Below, piece by piece: positions 29,622 through 39,075 of a DNA stretch of 64,000 nucleotides. Within the stretch, counting starts at the first letter, position 1, and each line of letters opens with the position of its first letter. Source of the stretch: an uncultured bacterium (lineage in GTDB: Bacteria; Bacillota; Clostridia; Lachnospirales; Lachnospiraceae); the NCBI GenBank assembly GCA_947243845.1, contig CAMXIF010000014.1, forward strand, positions 1 through 64,000. The letters are read 5' to 3'. The notes below the pieces were generated by a model. That model saw only the letters and a program-made list of their open reading frames with translations, was not told where the DNA came from and made no database searches. The position numbers and the translations under genes are program-made.

Positions 29622-30467
29622 ATGAGTCATATGATTTTGGGAACCGGCAGATATGCCGAGCATCCCTATTATATGGAAAGATTTTATGTAAACCTATATT
29701 CGGTGGAAGAACTGTGTTTTGTTCTGGTAGATAAGGCGGAACTGCTGGATCAGGAGATCATGCAGCGGGATATGGTGCGCTGGCTGGATGAGGAATGCAG
29801 TCTAAGTGATTTGGCGCATGCGCTTTATGCCCTTTTAAACCAGAAGGGTTCTACGGTGGCCTTTGTGGGTACAATATTAGAGTATGTGTGCCTCTATTCT
29901 CCGGAAGTGATTTCCCGTACGGAGGAGATTGTGCGAAGCAATGAGGGGTTGAGTCCTCATGAGCGGCACAAGGCCAAGGCAGATTATCTGTTGAAAGAAA
30001 GACGGTATTTTGCGGCCATGGAACAGTATCAGAGTCTGCTGTCAGTGCTCTCTGATTCGGACAGTCTTTTACAGGCTAAGATCTATCATAATATGGGAGC
30101 TGCCTGTGCGGGTATGTTCATGTATGAGCGGGCGGCGGACTGGTTTATGAGATCCCATGAGATAGACGGCAGACAGGAGAGCCTGCTCTTATATCTGGCT
30201 TCACAGCGAATGAGATATACAGATAAAGAGTACATTGATTATATCGCCGAACATCCGGAGTATCATGACGCTTCCCTGAAAGTGGAACGGATGATGGAGC
30301 GGGCATCCGGGGCCTTTGAGGCATCAGATGAAAACCGTATGCTTGTGACCTTGCAGGTGTTTAAGGAGGAAGGGAACGGGATATTCGGCAATACCGCGCC
30401 TTACTACAATGAAATTGAGCGGTTGACATCCAAGCTCAAGGAAAAGTACCGTGAATATACCGCATAA
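29622..30467 (+). CDS. Helical, TPR-like hypothetical protein
   Basis: Operon position; AKADYLLKERRYFAAMEQYQSLL / KIYHNMGAACAGMFMYERAADWFMRSHEID resembles TPR units. Confidence 0.75.
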   Translation: MSHMILGTGRYAEHPYYMERFYVNLYSVEELCFVLVDKAELLDQEIMQRDMVRWLDEECSLSDLAHALYALLNQKGSTVAFVGTILEYVCLYSPEVISRTEEIVRSNEGLSPHERHKAKADYLLKERRYFAAMEQYQSLLSVLSDSDSLLQAKIYHNMGAACAGMFMYERAADWFMRSHEIDGRQESLLLYLASQRMRYTDKEYIDYIAEHPEYHDASLKVERMMERASGAFEASDENRMLVTLQVFKEEGNGIFGNTAPYYNEIERLTSKLKEKYREYTA

Positions 30468-30495
30468 GAGATTAGGGAAGTGATGGGAGACAGCG

Positions 30496-31689
30496 ATGGG
30501 ATTTATTAAGAATTTACTGGCAAGATTCCGGAGAGATGACTATGAAGATTTCGAGGAGACATCCTGGGAGGAAGAGGAATCTGAAAAGCAGATAGATTAT
30601 ACCAATAAAGAACAGCGAAACGACTATGTAAGAAACTGTCTGGAAAAAATGGGGGATGCCACGAAAGAACTGGAAAACCTCACATTTGAGTACAATATGG
30701 TGACCTCCTATCTGAAAGATATGGAAGAGATTGAGGCACTGCCGCCGGAGGAGAGCGAGCAGCTGAAGGAATGTGCCAAGCGGGTTTCTCTGTTACAGGA
30801 CAGCAAATCAAACTTTATGGGACGGCCTCATCGGATTACGGACGAAAAGTACCGCATGATGGAGCGGATTGAGGATCAGATAGAAGAGGGCTATCAGAAG
30901 ATTACGGAGGCGGAAGAGTATCAGGATTTGATCCGCAAGGATTTAAACCGTCTCGATGGGGAAAAGCACGCTTATCTTTACCGTAAAAATGAGGTCATGC
31001 GGCTGATTGCGGATACTAAGGGCATGGCGGTCATCTGTGTGGTGGCGCTGGGATTGTGCATCCTGCTTCTGGTGCTGTTACAGTTTTTCCTGGATATGGA
31101 TACCCAGATGGGATATTATCTGGCAGCAGGGGCGGCAGCCGTGGTGATCACAATCATCTATGTCAGGCATGTGGATGCCAGACGGGAACTGCGCCGGGTG
31201 GAGAACGGGATTAATAAGATTATTCTCCTGCAGAATAAGGTGAAGATACGTTATGTTAACAATACCAATCTTCTGGATTATCTCTATATGAAATATGGAG
31301 TCAAGAGCGCCCAGGAACTGACGCAGATGTGGGAGAATTATAAGATAGAGAAGGAAGAGCGGGAGAAGTTCAGGCGGGCGGAACTTGATCTGGATTACTG
31401 CCAGCAGGAACTGTTAAATATCTTAAAATGTTATCAGATTCAGGATCCGGCTATCTGGCTGCATCAGACGGAGGCCATCCTGGATCACAAGGAGATGGTG
31501 GAGATCCGCCATAACCTGATCATCAGGAGACAGTCCTTAAGGCGGCGCATGGATTATAATAAGGAAGTGGTGGCCGGTTCCTCCCAGAAGGAAATCAAGG
31601 AACTGGTGGAGAAATATCCGCAGTACGCCAAAGAGATCATGAAGACAGTGGAGGAATACGAAGAAAAATTTCAGGGAGCAAACAGCTAA
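30496..31689 (+). CDS. Coiled-coil membrane protein (two central TM helices)
   Basis: AVICVVALGLCILLLVLLQFF and GYYLAAGAAAVVITIIYV flanked by long charged helices. Confidence 0.8.
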   Translation: MGFIKNLLARFRRDDYEDFEETSWEEEESEKQIDYTNKEQRNDYVRNCLEKMGDATKELENLTFEYNMVTSYLKDMEEIEALPPEESEQLKECAKRVSLLQDSKSNFMGRPHRITDEKYRMMERIEDQIEEGYQKITEAEEYQDLIRKDLNRLDGEKHAYLYRKNEVMRLIADTKGMAVICVVALGLCILLLVLLQFFLDMDTQMGYYLAAGAAAVVITIIYVRHVDARRELRRVENGINKIILLQNKVKIRYVNNTNLLDYLYMKYGVKSAQELTQMWENYKIEKEEREKFRRAELDLDYCQQELLNILKCYQIQDPAIWLHQTEAILDHKEMVEIRHNLIIRRQSLRRRMDYNKEVVAGSSQKEIKELVEKYPQYAKEIMKTVEEYEEKFQGANS

Positions 31690-31762
31690 GGGAGTATAGG
31701 GGCGGTGATCTGTCATCTGTGGAGAGAGGGCGGAAATCCAATATAAGGAAGGTTAATTGAAT

Positions 31763-33187
31763 ATGCAACAGACAGACAAACTTTCTGAGGAGTGCGGTGT
31801 CTTCGGCATCTATGATTTTGATGGTGCGAATGTGGCTTCCACAATCTATTACGGGCTGCTTGCCCTGCAGCACAGAGGGCAGGAGAGCTGCGGCATCGCG
31901 GTCAGCGACACCAGAGGACCCAAGGGGAAGGTTTTGAGCGCCAGGGAGATGGGGCTTCTCCATGAGAATTTCACATCTGAAACGCTGGAGAAACTGCAAG
32001 GTGATATCGGCGTGGGGCATGTGCGCTATTCCACAGCCGGCAGCAGTACCAGAGAAAATGCCCAGCCCCTTGTCCTCAATTATGTGAAGGGTACGCTGGG
32101 ACTCGCCCACAACGGCAATCTGATCAATGCGCCCAAGCTGCGAAGGGAATTGGAATATTCCGGCGCCATTTTCCAGACCACCATCGATTCGGAAGTCATT
32201 GCTTATCACATTGCCAGGGAACGTCTTAAAAGCAATTCCGTGGAAGAGGCCGTAGGACGTGCCATGCAGAAGATCGAAGGAGCCTATTCCCTGATCGTCA
32301 TGTCCCCCAGAAAACTGATCGGGGCAAGGGATCCCTACGGGTTTAAACCTCTTTGTATCGGCAGGCGCGACAATGCCTATATTTTGGCATCGGAGACTTG
32401 CGCCTTGGATACTATTGGCGCGGTATTTGTCCGGGATGTGGAACCGGGAGAGATTGTGACGATTTCCCCGGAAAAGGGAATCGAGTCGGATCGGAGCATG
32501 TGCCTGAATCCGCAGTGTCAGGGAAGGTGTGTCTTTGAATATATTTATTTTGCCAGGCCGGACAGTCGGATAGACGGCGTGAGTGTCTATGAATCCCGCA
32601 TTCGTGCAGGGCGGTTTCTGGCGATAGATTCCCCGGTGGAGGCGGATCTGGTAGTGGGAGTGCCGGAGTCCGGTAACTGTGCGGCGTTAGGGTACTCCAT
32701 GGAGTCCGGTATCCCGTATGGACAGGCCTTTGTCAAGAACACCTATGTAGGGCGGACTTTTATAAGACCCGGCCAGAAAAGCCGGGAGAGCAGCGTGCAG
32801 GTGAAACTCAATGCCATCCGGGAAGCAGTGGAGGGTAAAAGGATTGTTATGATTGACGATTCCATTGTGCGGGGGACTACTTCGGACCGGATTGTCAGGA
32901 TGCTGCGGGAGGCGGGAGCCAGGGAAGTGCACATGAGGGTCAGTTCGCCGCCGTTTTTGTATCCCTGTTATTTTGGCACGGACGTGCCGTCACAGGGGCA
33001 GCTGATCGCTTATGAGAGAACGGTGGATGAAGTGAGACAGATTATCGGTGCAGATACACTGGGATATCTGAAATTGGAGCGGCTTGGTGAACTGGTTGAT
33101 GGCAGGCCAGTCTGCGAGGGATGTTTTACAGGGAAGTACCCTATGGAACCGCCGATGGAAGATATCCGTGGGGAGTATGATAAATAA
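31763..33187 (+). CDS. purF: Amidophosphoribosyltransferase
   Basis: ECGVFGIYDFDGANVASTIYYGLLALQHRGQESCGIAVSD; VMIDDSIVRGTTSDRIVRMLREAGA. Confidence 0.97.
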   Translation: MQQTDKLSEECGVFGIYDFDGANVASTIYYGLLALQHRGQESCGIAVSDTRGPKGKVLSAREMGLLHENFTSETLEKLQGDIGVGHVRYSTAGSSTRENAQPLVLNYVKGTLGLAHNGNLINAPKLRRELEYSGAIFQTTIDSEVIAYHIARERLKSNSVEEAVGRAMQKIEGAYSLIVMSPRKLIGARDPYGFKPLCIGRRDNAYILASETCALDTIGAVFVRDVEPGEIVTISPEKGIESDRSMCLNPQCQGRCVFEYIYFARPDSRIDGVSVYESRIRAGRFLAIDSPVEADLVVGVPESGNCAALGYSMESGIPYGQAFVKNTYVGRTFIRPGQKSRESSVQVKLNAIREAVEGKRIVMIDDSIVRGTTSDRIVRMLREAGAREVHMRVSSPPFLYPCYFGTDVPSQGQLIAYERTVDEVRQIIGADTLGYLKLERLGELVDGRPVCEGCFTGKYPMEPPMEDIRGEYDK

Positions 33188-33203
33188 TAGTGAAAGGAAA
33201 ATA

Positions 33204-34658
33204 ATGATGAGTACAGACAAATATGTAAGCCCTTTATCGGAGCGTTATGCCAGTGAGCAGATGCAGTATATCTTTTCACCGGACATGAAATTCAGGACCT
33301 GGCGGCGGCTGTGGATCGCCCTGGCGGAGACGGAGATGGAGCTGGGACTGAGCCAGAACGGCCAGCCGGTTATCACTCAGGAACAGATTGACGAATTGAA
33401 GAGCCATGCGGAGGATATCAACTATGATGTGGCCAAGGCCAGGGAAAAGGAAGTGCGTCATGACGTGATGAGCCATGTCTATGCCTATGGACAGCAATGT
33501 CCGAAGGCGGCGGGGATCATTCATCTGGGTGCCACATCTTGTTATGTGGGAGATAACACGGATATCATTGTGATGACGGAGGCGCTGAAACTGGTCAAAA
33601 AGAAACTCGTGAATGTGATCGCGGAACTGGCGATGTTTGCGGAGCACTATAAGAGTCTGCCCACGTTGGCCTTTACCCATTTCCAGCCGGCCCAGCCCAC
33701 TACCGTAGGAAAGCGCGCTACGCTTTGGGCGCAGGAGTTTTGTCTGGATTTAGAGGATTTGGACTATGTGCTTTCCACCATGAAACTTCTGGGGTCGAAG
33801 GGAACCACCGGAACCCAGGCCTCTTTTCTGGAACTGTTTGACGGCGATCAGGAGACCATAGACAAGATTGACCCCATGATCGCAAAGAAGATGGGCTTCG
33901 AGAAATGCTATCCGGTATCCGGACAGACCTATTCCCGCAAGGTGGATACCAGAGTCTGCAATGTGCTGGCGGGCATTGCAGCTTCCGCGCATAAGATGTC
34001 CAATGATATCCGTCTGCTGCAGCATTTAAAAGAGGTGGAGGAGCCTTTTGAGAAGAGCCAGATCGGGTCTTCGGCCATGGCATACAAGAGAAATCCCATG
34101 AGAAGTGAGCGTATTGCTTCTCTGGCACGGTTTGTGATGGTGGATGCTTTAAATCCGGCGATCACTTCCGCGACCCAGTGGTTTGAGCGGACACTGGATG
34201 ATTCCGCCAATAAGAGGCTTTCCATTCCCGAAGCTTTTCTGGCTGTGGATGGGATTCTGGATCTGTGTCTGAATGTGGTGGACGGCCTAGTGGTATATGA
34301 TAAAGTCATTACCAAGCGCCTGATGAGTGAACTTCCCTTTATGGCCACGGAAAACATTATGATGGATGCTGTCAAGATGGGCGGCAACAGGCAGGAACTG
34401 CATGAAAAGATCAGAGAATTGTCCATGGTCGCAGGAGCCAACGTGAAGCGGGAAGGAAAGGAGAATAATCTGTTGGAGCTGATCGCACAAGACCCGTCCT
34501 TTAATATGAGCGCTGAGGATCTGGAAAAGACCATGGATCCGGCCAAATATGTGGGACGTGCGCCTTTGCAGGTAGAAAAGTTCCTACAGGAGATTGTGAA
34601 GCCGATTCTTAAGGAAAATGAGGATTCCCTGGGCATGAAAGCACAGATAAATGTATAA
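33204..34658 (+). CDS. purB: Adenylosuccinate lyase
   Basis: GATSCYVGDNTDI, THFQPAQPTTVGKRATLW, IGSSAMAYKRNPMRSERI. Confidence 0.97.
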   Translation: MMSTDKYVSPLSERYASEQMQYIFSPDMKFRTWRRLWIALAETEMELGLSQNGQPVITQEQIDELKSHAEDINYDVAKAREKEVRHDVMSHVYAYGQQCPKAAGIIHLGATSCYVGDNTDIIVMTEALKLVKKKLVNVIAELAMFAEHYKSLPTLAFTHFQPAQPTTVGKRATLWAQEFCLDLEDLDYVLSTMKLLGSKGTTGTQASFLELFDGDQETIDKIDPMIAKKMGFEKCYPVSGQTYSRKVDTRVCNVLAGIAASAHKMSNDIRLLQHLKEVEEPFEKSQIGSSAMAYKRNPMRSERIASLARFVMVDALNPAITSATQWFERTLDDSANKRLSIPEAFLAVDGILDLCLNVVDGLVVYDKVITKRLMSELPFMATENIMMDAVKMGGNRQELHEKIRELSMVAGANVKREGKENNLLELIAQDPSFNMSAEDLEKTMDPAKYVGRAPLQVEKFLQEIVKPILKENEDSLGMKAQINV

Positions 34659-34675
34659 GAGAAAACAGGTAGATG

Positions 34676-34718
34676 GCGGCAGTTCGTTCGGGTTAGTTTG
34701 GACGAACTGCCGCTTTTT
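34676..34718 (+). terminator. Rho-independent terminator after purB
   Basis: GCGGCAGTTCGT/ACGAACTGCCGC 12-bp stem then TTTTT. Confidence 0.9.
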
Positions 34719-34805
34719 AATAGCTGAAAAAACAGAAAACAGAACTTGCAGAGTCAGAAGTAATGTGTTACATTAGAAAGAAACATTAAAAGGCAAGGTA
34801 ACGAT

Positions 34806-35705
34806 ATGGAAATAGAGCAGGATTTTGAAAAGACTGCAATGCGTGTGTCTACGGTCAGTATCATTGCGAATTTTGTGCTGACGGTGTTTAAACTTATAGC
34901 CGGTGTGGTCGCACATTCCGGCGCCATGATCTCCGATGCTATTCATTCCGCATCAGATGTGTTCAGCACCATCGTGGTCATCATCGGCATCAGAATATCA
35001 AGAAGAGCCTCGGATAAGGATCACCCCTATGGGCATGAGAGGCTTGAGTGTGTGGCGGCCATTGTCCTGGCTACGATTCTTGCGGCTACAGGTCTGGGAA
35101 TCGGCGCTTCAGCGCTCAGGCAGATAGCGGGCGGCAACACGGAGGCGCTGGTGGTGCCCGGTGTGTTAGCGCTGGTGGCGGCCTTAGTCTCCATTCTGGT
35201 TAAGGAGGCCATGTATCAGTATACAAAAGTCTGTGCGAAGCGGATTGATTCCAGCGCGCTGATGGCGGATGCCTGGCACCACCGGTCTGATGCACTCTCC
35301 TCTGTGGGTGCATTGGTTGGTATTGCGGGCGCGCGGCTGGGGTTTCCCATCCTGGATCCAGCGGCAAGTCTGGTGATCTGCTTCTTTATAGAGAAGGCGG
35401 CTTATGATATCTTTATGGACGCAGTGGATAAGATGGTTGACAAGGCCTGCGATGAGCAGGTTGAGAGAGAACTGGAACAGTGTGCCCTCTCGCAGGAAGG
35501 GGTACTGGGCGTTGACCTGCTACACACCCGTGTCTTTGGCAATAAGATTTATGTGGATATAGAAATCTGTGCAGACGGCGATAATACCCTGCGCTGTGCG
35601 CATGGGATTGCGGAAGGCGTCCATGATTCTATTGAGAAAAACTTTCCGAAGGTGAAACATATCATGGTGCATGTGAATCCTGTGGATGTGCATGGAAATG
35701 GTTAA
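34806..35705 (+). CDS. Cation diffusion facilitator transporter
   Basis: SGAMISDAIHSASDVFSTIVVIIGIRISRRASDKDHPYGHERLE; DAWHHRSDALSS. Confidence 0.95.
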   Translation: MEIEQDFEKTAMRVSTVSIIANFVLTVFKLIAGVVAHSGAMISDAIHSASDVFSTIVVIIGIRISRRASDKDHPYGHERLECVAAIVLATILAATGLGIGASALRQIAGGNTEALVVPGVLALVAALVSILVKEAMYQYTKVCAKRIDSSALMADAWHHRSDALSSVGALVGIAGARLGFPILDPAASLVICFFIEKAAYDIFMDAVDKMVDKACDEQVERELEQCALSQEGVLGVDLLHTRVFGNKIYVDIEICADGDNTLRCAHGIAEGVHDSIEKNFPKVKHIMVHVNPVDVHGNG

Positions 35706-35743
35706 AATATTTAATAATTGATATTCATTATATGGATTTAGAG

Positions 35744-35754
35744 TTATGTAAACT
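35744..35754 (+). repeat. XerD-arm-like motif TTATGTAAACT
   Basis: Exact 11-mer, intergenic after CDF gene. Confidence 0.9.
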
Positions 35755-35771
35755 AAAATGCAAAACATACC

Positions 35772-35818
35772 CTCAAAAGTGCGATTCGTTCCTAAAGTCA
35801 CACTTTTGAGTTTTTTTT
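35772..35818 (+). terminator. Rho-independent terminator after CDF gene
   Basis: CTCAAAAGTG (35772-35781)/CACTTTTGAG (35801-35810) then T8. Confidence 0.9.
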
Positions 35819-35836
35819 GTATATAATGTGACTATG

Positions 35837-36028
35837 TCGAACACGGCAGGCCTCCATTTCGTTTGTACGCTGCACTTAACCTTGGCGAAGCGGAACACAT
35901 GATTTCAAACCCTGACATGTGATGAGGCAGCGTCTACCCCTTAAAACGATAAAAACCTATGATTCAATACCTATACCTATAGACCTATGAGGACAGTGGT
36001 ACATCGTTTGGGGGCCTGCCGTGTTCGA
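35837..36028 (+). ncRNA. Large structured ncRNA candidate (family not identified)
   Basis: TATAAT at 35822-35827; outer stem TCGAACACGGCAGGCCTCC (35837-35855)/GGGGGCCTGCCGTGTTCGA (36010-36028), 18/19 paired; internal ACGCTGC/GCAGCGT, CACATG/CATGTG, AACGAT/ATCGTT; no sizeable ORF. Confidence 0.7.
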
Positions 36029-36080
36029 TAACTGCATGAGAAGTTGCACAGATGTCAAAAAGAGAATATAATTAAGAAAG

Positions 36081-36181
36081 ACAACATCAGTTCTGGGAGG
36101 AGTACGGAAACGTATCGCCAGTGTCTCGGTTCACACATTGAATATCCCGGAGGAACACTTGGCGGCTGATGTTGTTTTTTG
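36081..36181 (+). ncRNA. Second structured RNA candidate / leader with terminator-like closing stem
   Basis: ACAACATCAG (36081-36090)/CTGATGTTGT (36166-36175) then TTTTT; internal TACGGAAACGTA hairpin and GCCAGTGT...ACACTTGGC stem. Confidence 0.65.
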
Positions 36182-36340
36182 TTGTCATTTTTATAAAAGT
36201 TAGGAAAAAATATTGACAAACAATTAAATAAGTGTTTAAATGTTCATATAATAAAATAATAAAAGGTGTATAACAATATAGATGCGGACGGAACGATTAT
36301 ATGACTTTCGTTTTTGTGTCTGCAAAAGGAGGTTACTATC

Positions 36341-38212
36341 ATGACGAAAAAACAAAAAAAGGTTCTTTACAGGATTATTATCGCGGCGGTTCTGACAGCT
36401 GCCTGTTATTTTATCCCGATTGAGAATCCCTATCTGAGGCTGGCAGTCTTTATGGTGCCTTATCTGATCATTGGTTATGATATCCTGCGCAAAGCGGTTC
36501 TGGGTGTGGTACATGGAGAGGTGTTCGATGAGAATTTCCTGATGGCGGCGGCTACGGTGGGAGCCATTATTCTTGGAGAATATGTAGAAGGTGTAGCCGT
36601 GATGCTCTTTTATCAGATTGGTGAGCTCTTTCAGAGTTATGCGGTGGGCAAGAGCCGTAAGAACATTTTCCAGCTGATGGATATCCGTCCTGACTATGCC
36701 AATATAGAAGTGGATGGCAAGGTGGAACAGGTGGATCCCGATGAGGTGGAAATCGGAACCATCATTCTTGTACAGCCGGGAGAAAAGGTACCGATTGACG
36801 GCGTTGTAATGGAAGGCAGTGCATCTTTGAATACCAGTGCCCTGACAGGAGAGAGTCTTCCCAGGGAAGTCGGAGAAGGAGACGAAGTGATCAGCGGCTG
36901 TGTGAATATGTCGGGAGTGCTCCGGATCAGAACAACCAGGGAATTTGGGGAATCAACGGTATCCAAGATATTGGAACTGGTAGAGAATTCCAGTATGAAG
37001 AAGTCACGATCAGAGAACTTTATCACACGGTTTGCCAGGTATTATACGCCCGCAGTGTGTTATGGCGCGCTGGCGCTGGCTCTTTTACCACCGATCATAC
37101 ATTTGATTCTGGGGCAGGAGGCTAGCTGGTCACTCTGGGTGACAAGGGCATTGACTACTTTGGTCATAAGCTGTCCCTGTGCACTGGTAATCTCGATTCC
37201 ACTCAGCTTTTTTGGCGGGATTGGCGGGGCTTCCGCCCAGGGAATCCTGGTGAAAGGCTCCAACTATCTGGAAGCTCTCTCTGAAACCAGATATGTGGTG
37301 TGCGATAAAACCGGCACGTTGACGAAGGGTGTATTTGAGGTCACATATCAGGAAGCAGCGGAAGGATTTCGTGAGATGGAAGTATTGGAGGCGGCGGCCT
37401 GTGCGGAGAGTTATTCCAATCACCCCATCAGCAAGAGTCTGCGGGAGGCTTATGGACGGGAGATAGACAGAGGCAGAGTCAATGATGTGGAAGAGATCAG
37501 CGGTCAGGGCGTGTGTGCACGTGTGGATGGCAGGATGGTGGCAGCGGGAAACCGAAAACTGATGGAGCGATTACAGATTACGCCCGTGGAACCGTCAAAG
37601 ACAGGCACGGAAGTCCATGTGGCAATTGACGGCAGGTATGCCGGTTATATTCTGATTTCGGATGTGGTGAAGTCCGGGGCAAGAGAAGCGGTTGCAGGAT
37701 TAAAGAGAGCAGGGGTAAAGGAAATAGTTATGTTAACTGGAGACAGCAAGCCGGTGGCTGAAGCGGTGGCTTTGGAACTGGGGGTTGATGTCGTAAAAAG
37801 TGAACTTCTGCCGGCAGACAAGGTGGCGGAAGTGGAGCGGCTCCTTGCGGAGAAAGGAAAGAAAGAAAAACTTGCCTTTGTGGGTGACGGCATCAACGAT
37901 GCGCCTGTGCTTTCCAGGGCGGATCTGGGTATTGCCATGGGCGCTTTCGGCTCTGATGCGGCCATAGAGGCGGCGGATATCGTGCTGATGGACGATGATC
38001 CGGCCAAGATTGCACTGGCCATGCAGATTTCCAGAAAGACACTGGGCATTGTGCACCAGAACATTGTGTTTGCGCTGGCGATCAAGTTTTCCTGCCTGAT
38101 TTTGGGAGCCCTTGGGGTTGTCGGTATGTGGTGGGCGATCTTTGCAGATGTGGGAGTGATGATTCTCGCGGTGCTTAACGCGACAAGAGCGCTCACATTC
38201 CATAAAAAATAG
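36341..38212 (+). CDS. Heavy-metal translocating P1B-type ATPase (Zn/Cd/Co-like)
   Basis: SCPCALVISIPLSFFGG, CDKTGTLTKG, SNHPISKSL, GDGINDAPVLSRADLGIAMG; AAAGGAGG RBS. Confidence 0.95.
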   Translation: MTKKQKKVLYRIIIAAVLTAACYFIPIENPYLRLAVFMVPYLIIGYDILRKAVLGVVHGEVFDENFLMAAATVGAIILGEYVEGVAVMLFYQIGELFQSYAVGKSRKNIFQLMDIRPDYANIEVDGKVEQVDPDEVEIGTIILVQPGEKVPIDGVVMEGSASLNTSALTGESLPREVGEGDEVISGCVNMSGVLRIRTTREFGESTVSKILELVENSSMKKSRSENFITRFARYYTPAVCYGALALALLPPIIHLILGQEASWSLWVTRALTTLVISCPCALVISIPLSFFGGIGGASAQGILVKGSNYLEALSETRYVVCDKTGTLTKGVFEVTYQEAAEGFREMEVLEAAACAESYSNHPISKSLREAYGREIDRGRVNDVEEISGQGVCARVDGRMVAAGNRKLMERLQITPVEPSKTGTEVHVAIDGRYAGYILISDVVKSGAREAVAGLKRAGVKEIVMLTGDSKPVAEAVALELGVDVVKSELLPADKVAEVERLLAEKGKKEKLAFVGDGINDAPVLSRADLGIAMGAFGSDAAIEAADIVLMDDDPAKIALAMQISRKTLGIVHQNIVFALAIKFSCLILGALGVVGMWWAIFADVGVMILAVLNATRALTFHKK

Positions 38213-38270
38213 TAGTGCCTTTCTTGCGCAGATGTGATAGAATATATAAAGTTACTGGAGGAACTTTGTT

Positions 38271-39065
38271 ATGAGCACAAGTTTGCGCAAGAGAAAGATT
38301 ACCTATACAGTTATGGTTGTCTCAGATGCTCCTGAGGCAAGTCACAGGAAGATTCATGTCAGGACGGGCGCTTTGGCGGTAGTGGGGTTTGTGTTGTTTG
38401 TAGCTCTCATCTGCTATGCAGTGTACACTACGATCACGATGTTCGGCGCGAAAGACAGAAGCGGCAGGCAGATTGAGCAGATTGTTCAGTTAAAGGAGGC
38501 TAATGAGCAGCTTCTTGCAGAGAATGAGACACTTGGAAACAAGGTGTCATCGTTGGAAGAGAATCTGAACCAGAGACAGGCTCAGGAACACGAGCTGCTG
38601 GCAGCTCATGAGGAGGCCTATCTTCCCAAGGGATTTCCCATGAGCGGGGCGGCGCAGATTCGGGAGGAAATTGTCCGGACCGAAGGGGAAGATGAGGGCG
38701 GCAATGCCGATGACAGTGACGAAGAGGATGGCCAGGATGAGGCTATAGAACTTGCAGCCAAAGAAGATTGGAAAGAAGTCGTTTTTGTGGCGGCGCCAAA
38801 CACTAAAGTAGTGGCCACCGCACCGGGAATCGTGAAGGAGACCAGGGCGGCGGAAGGCGAGATTAGTTATGTCATTATCGATCATGGTAACGGATATGTC
38901 ACCACTTACCGCAACCAGGGAACTCCCATTGTTGAGGAGGGCAGCGAAGTTGTGAAGGGTGTGGCACTTTTTCTGGTGGGAGAAGATAACACGGAAACAG
39001 GTTACAGTATTCGCAAGGATGACAGCTATATAGATCCCATGGAAATGATTGAGATCAAAGGATAG
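38271..39065 (+). CDS. Membrane-anchored degenerate M23/LytM-domain protein
   Basis: N-terminal TM, coiled coil, then VIIDHGNGYVTTYRNQGTPIVEEGSEVVKG, M23-like without the catalytic His residues. Confidence 0.75.
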   Translation: MSTSLRKRKITYTVMVVSDAPEASHRKIHVRTGALAVVGFVLFVALICYAVYTTITMFGAKDRSGRQIEQIVQLKEANEQLLAENETLGNKVSSLEENLNQRQAQEHELLAAHEEAYLPKGFPMSGAAQIREEIVRTEGEDEGGNADDSDEEDGQDEAIELAAKEDWKEVVFVAAPNTKVVATAPGIVKETRAAEGEISYVIIDHGNGYVTTYRNQGTPIVEEGSEVVKGVALFLVGEDNTETGYSIRKDDSYIDPMEMIEIKG

Positions 39066-39075
39066 GGAGGAAATT

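Noticed and set aside
31251-31260. TTATGTTAAC as another copy of the dispersed motif
   Set aside because: Two mismatches to the 11-mer; not counted. The one-mismatch sites at 28449, 29684 and 37728 are mentioned only as degenerate.
35837-36028. Assignment as 6S, SRP, tmRNA or RNase P RNA
   Set aside because: Multibranched rather than rod-like; SRP GGAAGGAAGC-type loop, tmRNA tRNA-like ends and RNase P core motifs were not found. Left unassigned.
36107-36175. Hammerhead-like CTGATG and GAAAC words in the second RNA candidate
   Set aside because: CTGATG is fully paired in the closing stem and the order/connectivity does not match a hammerhead core.
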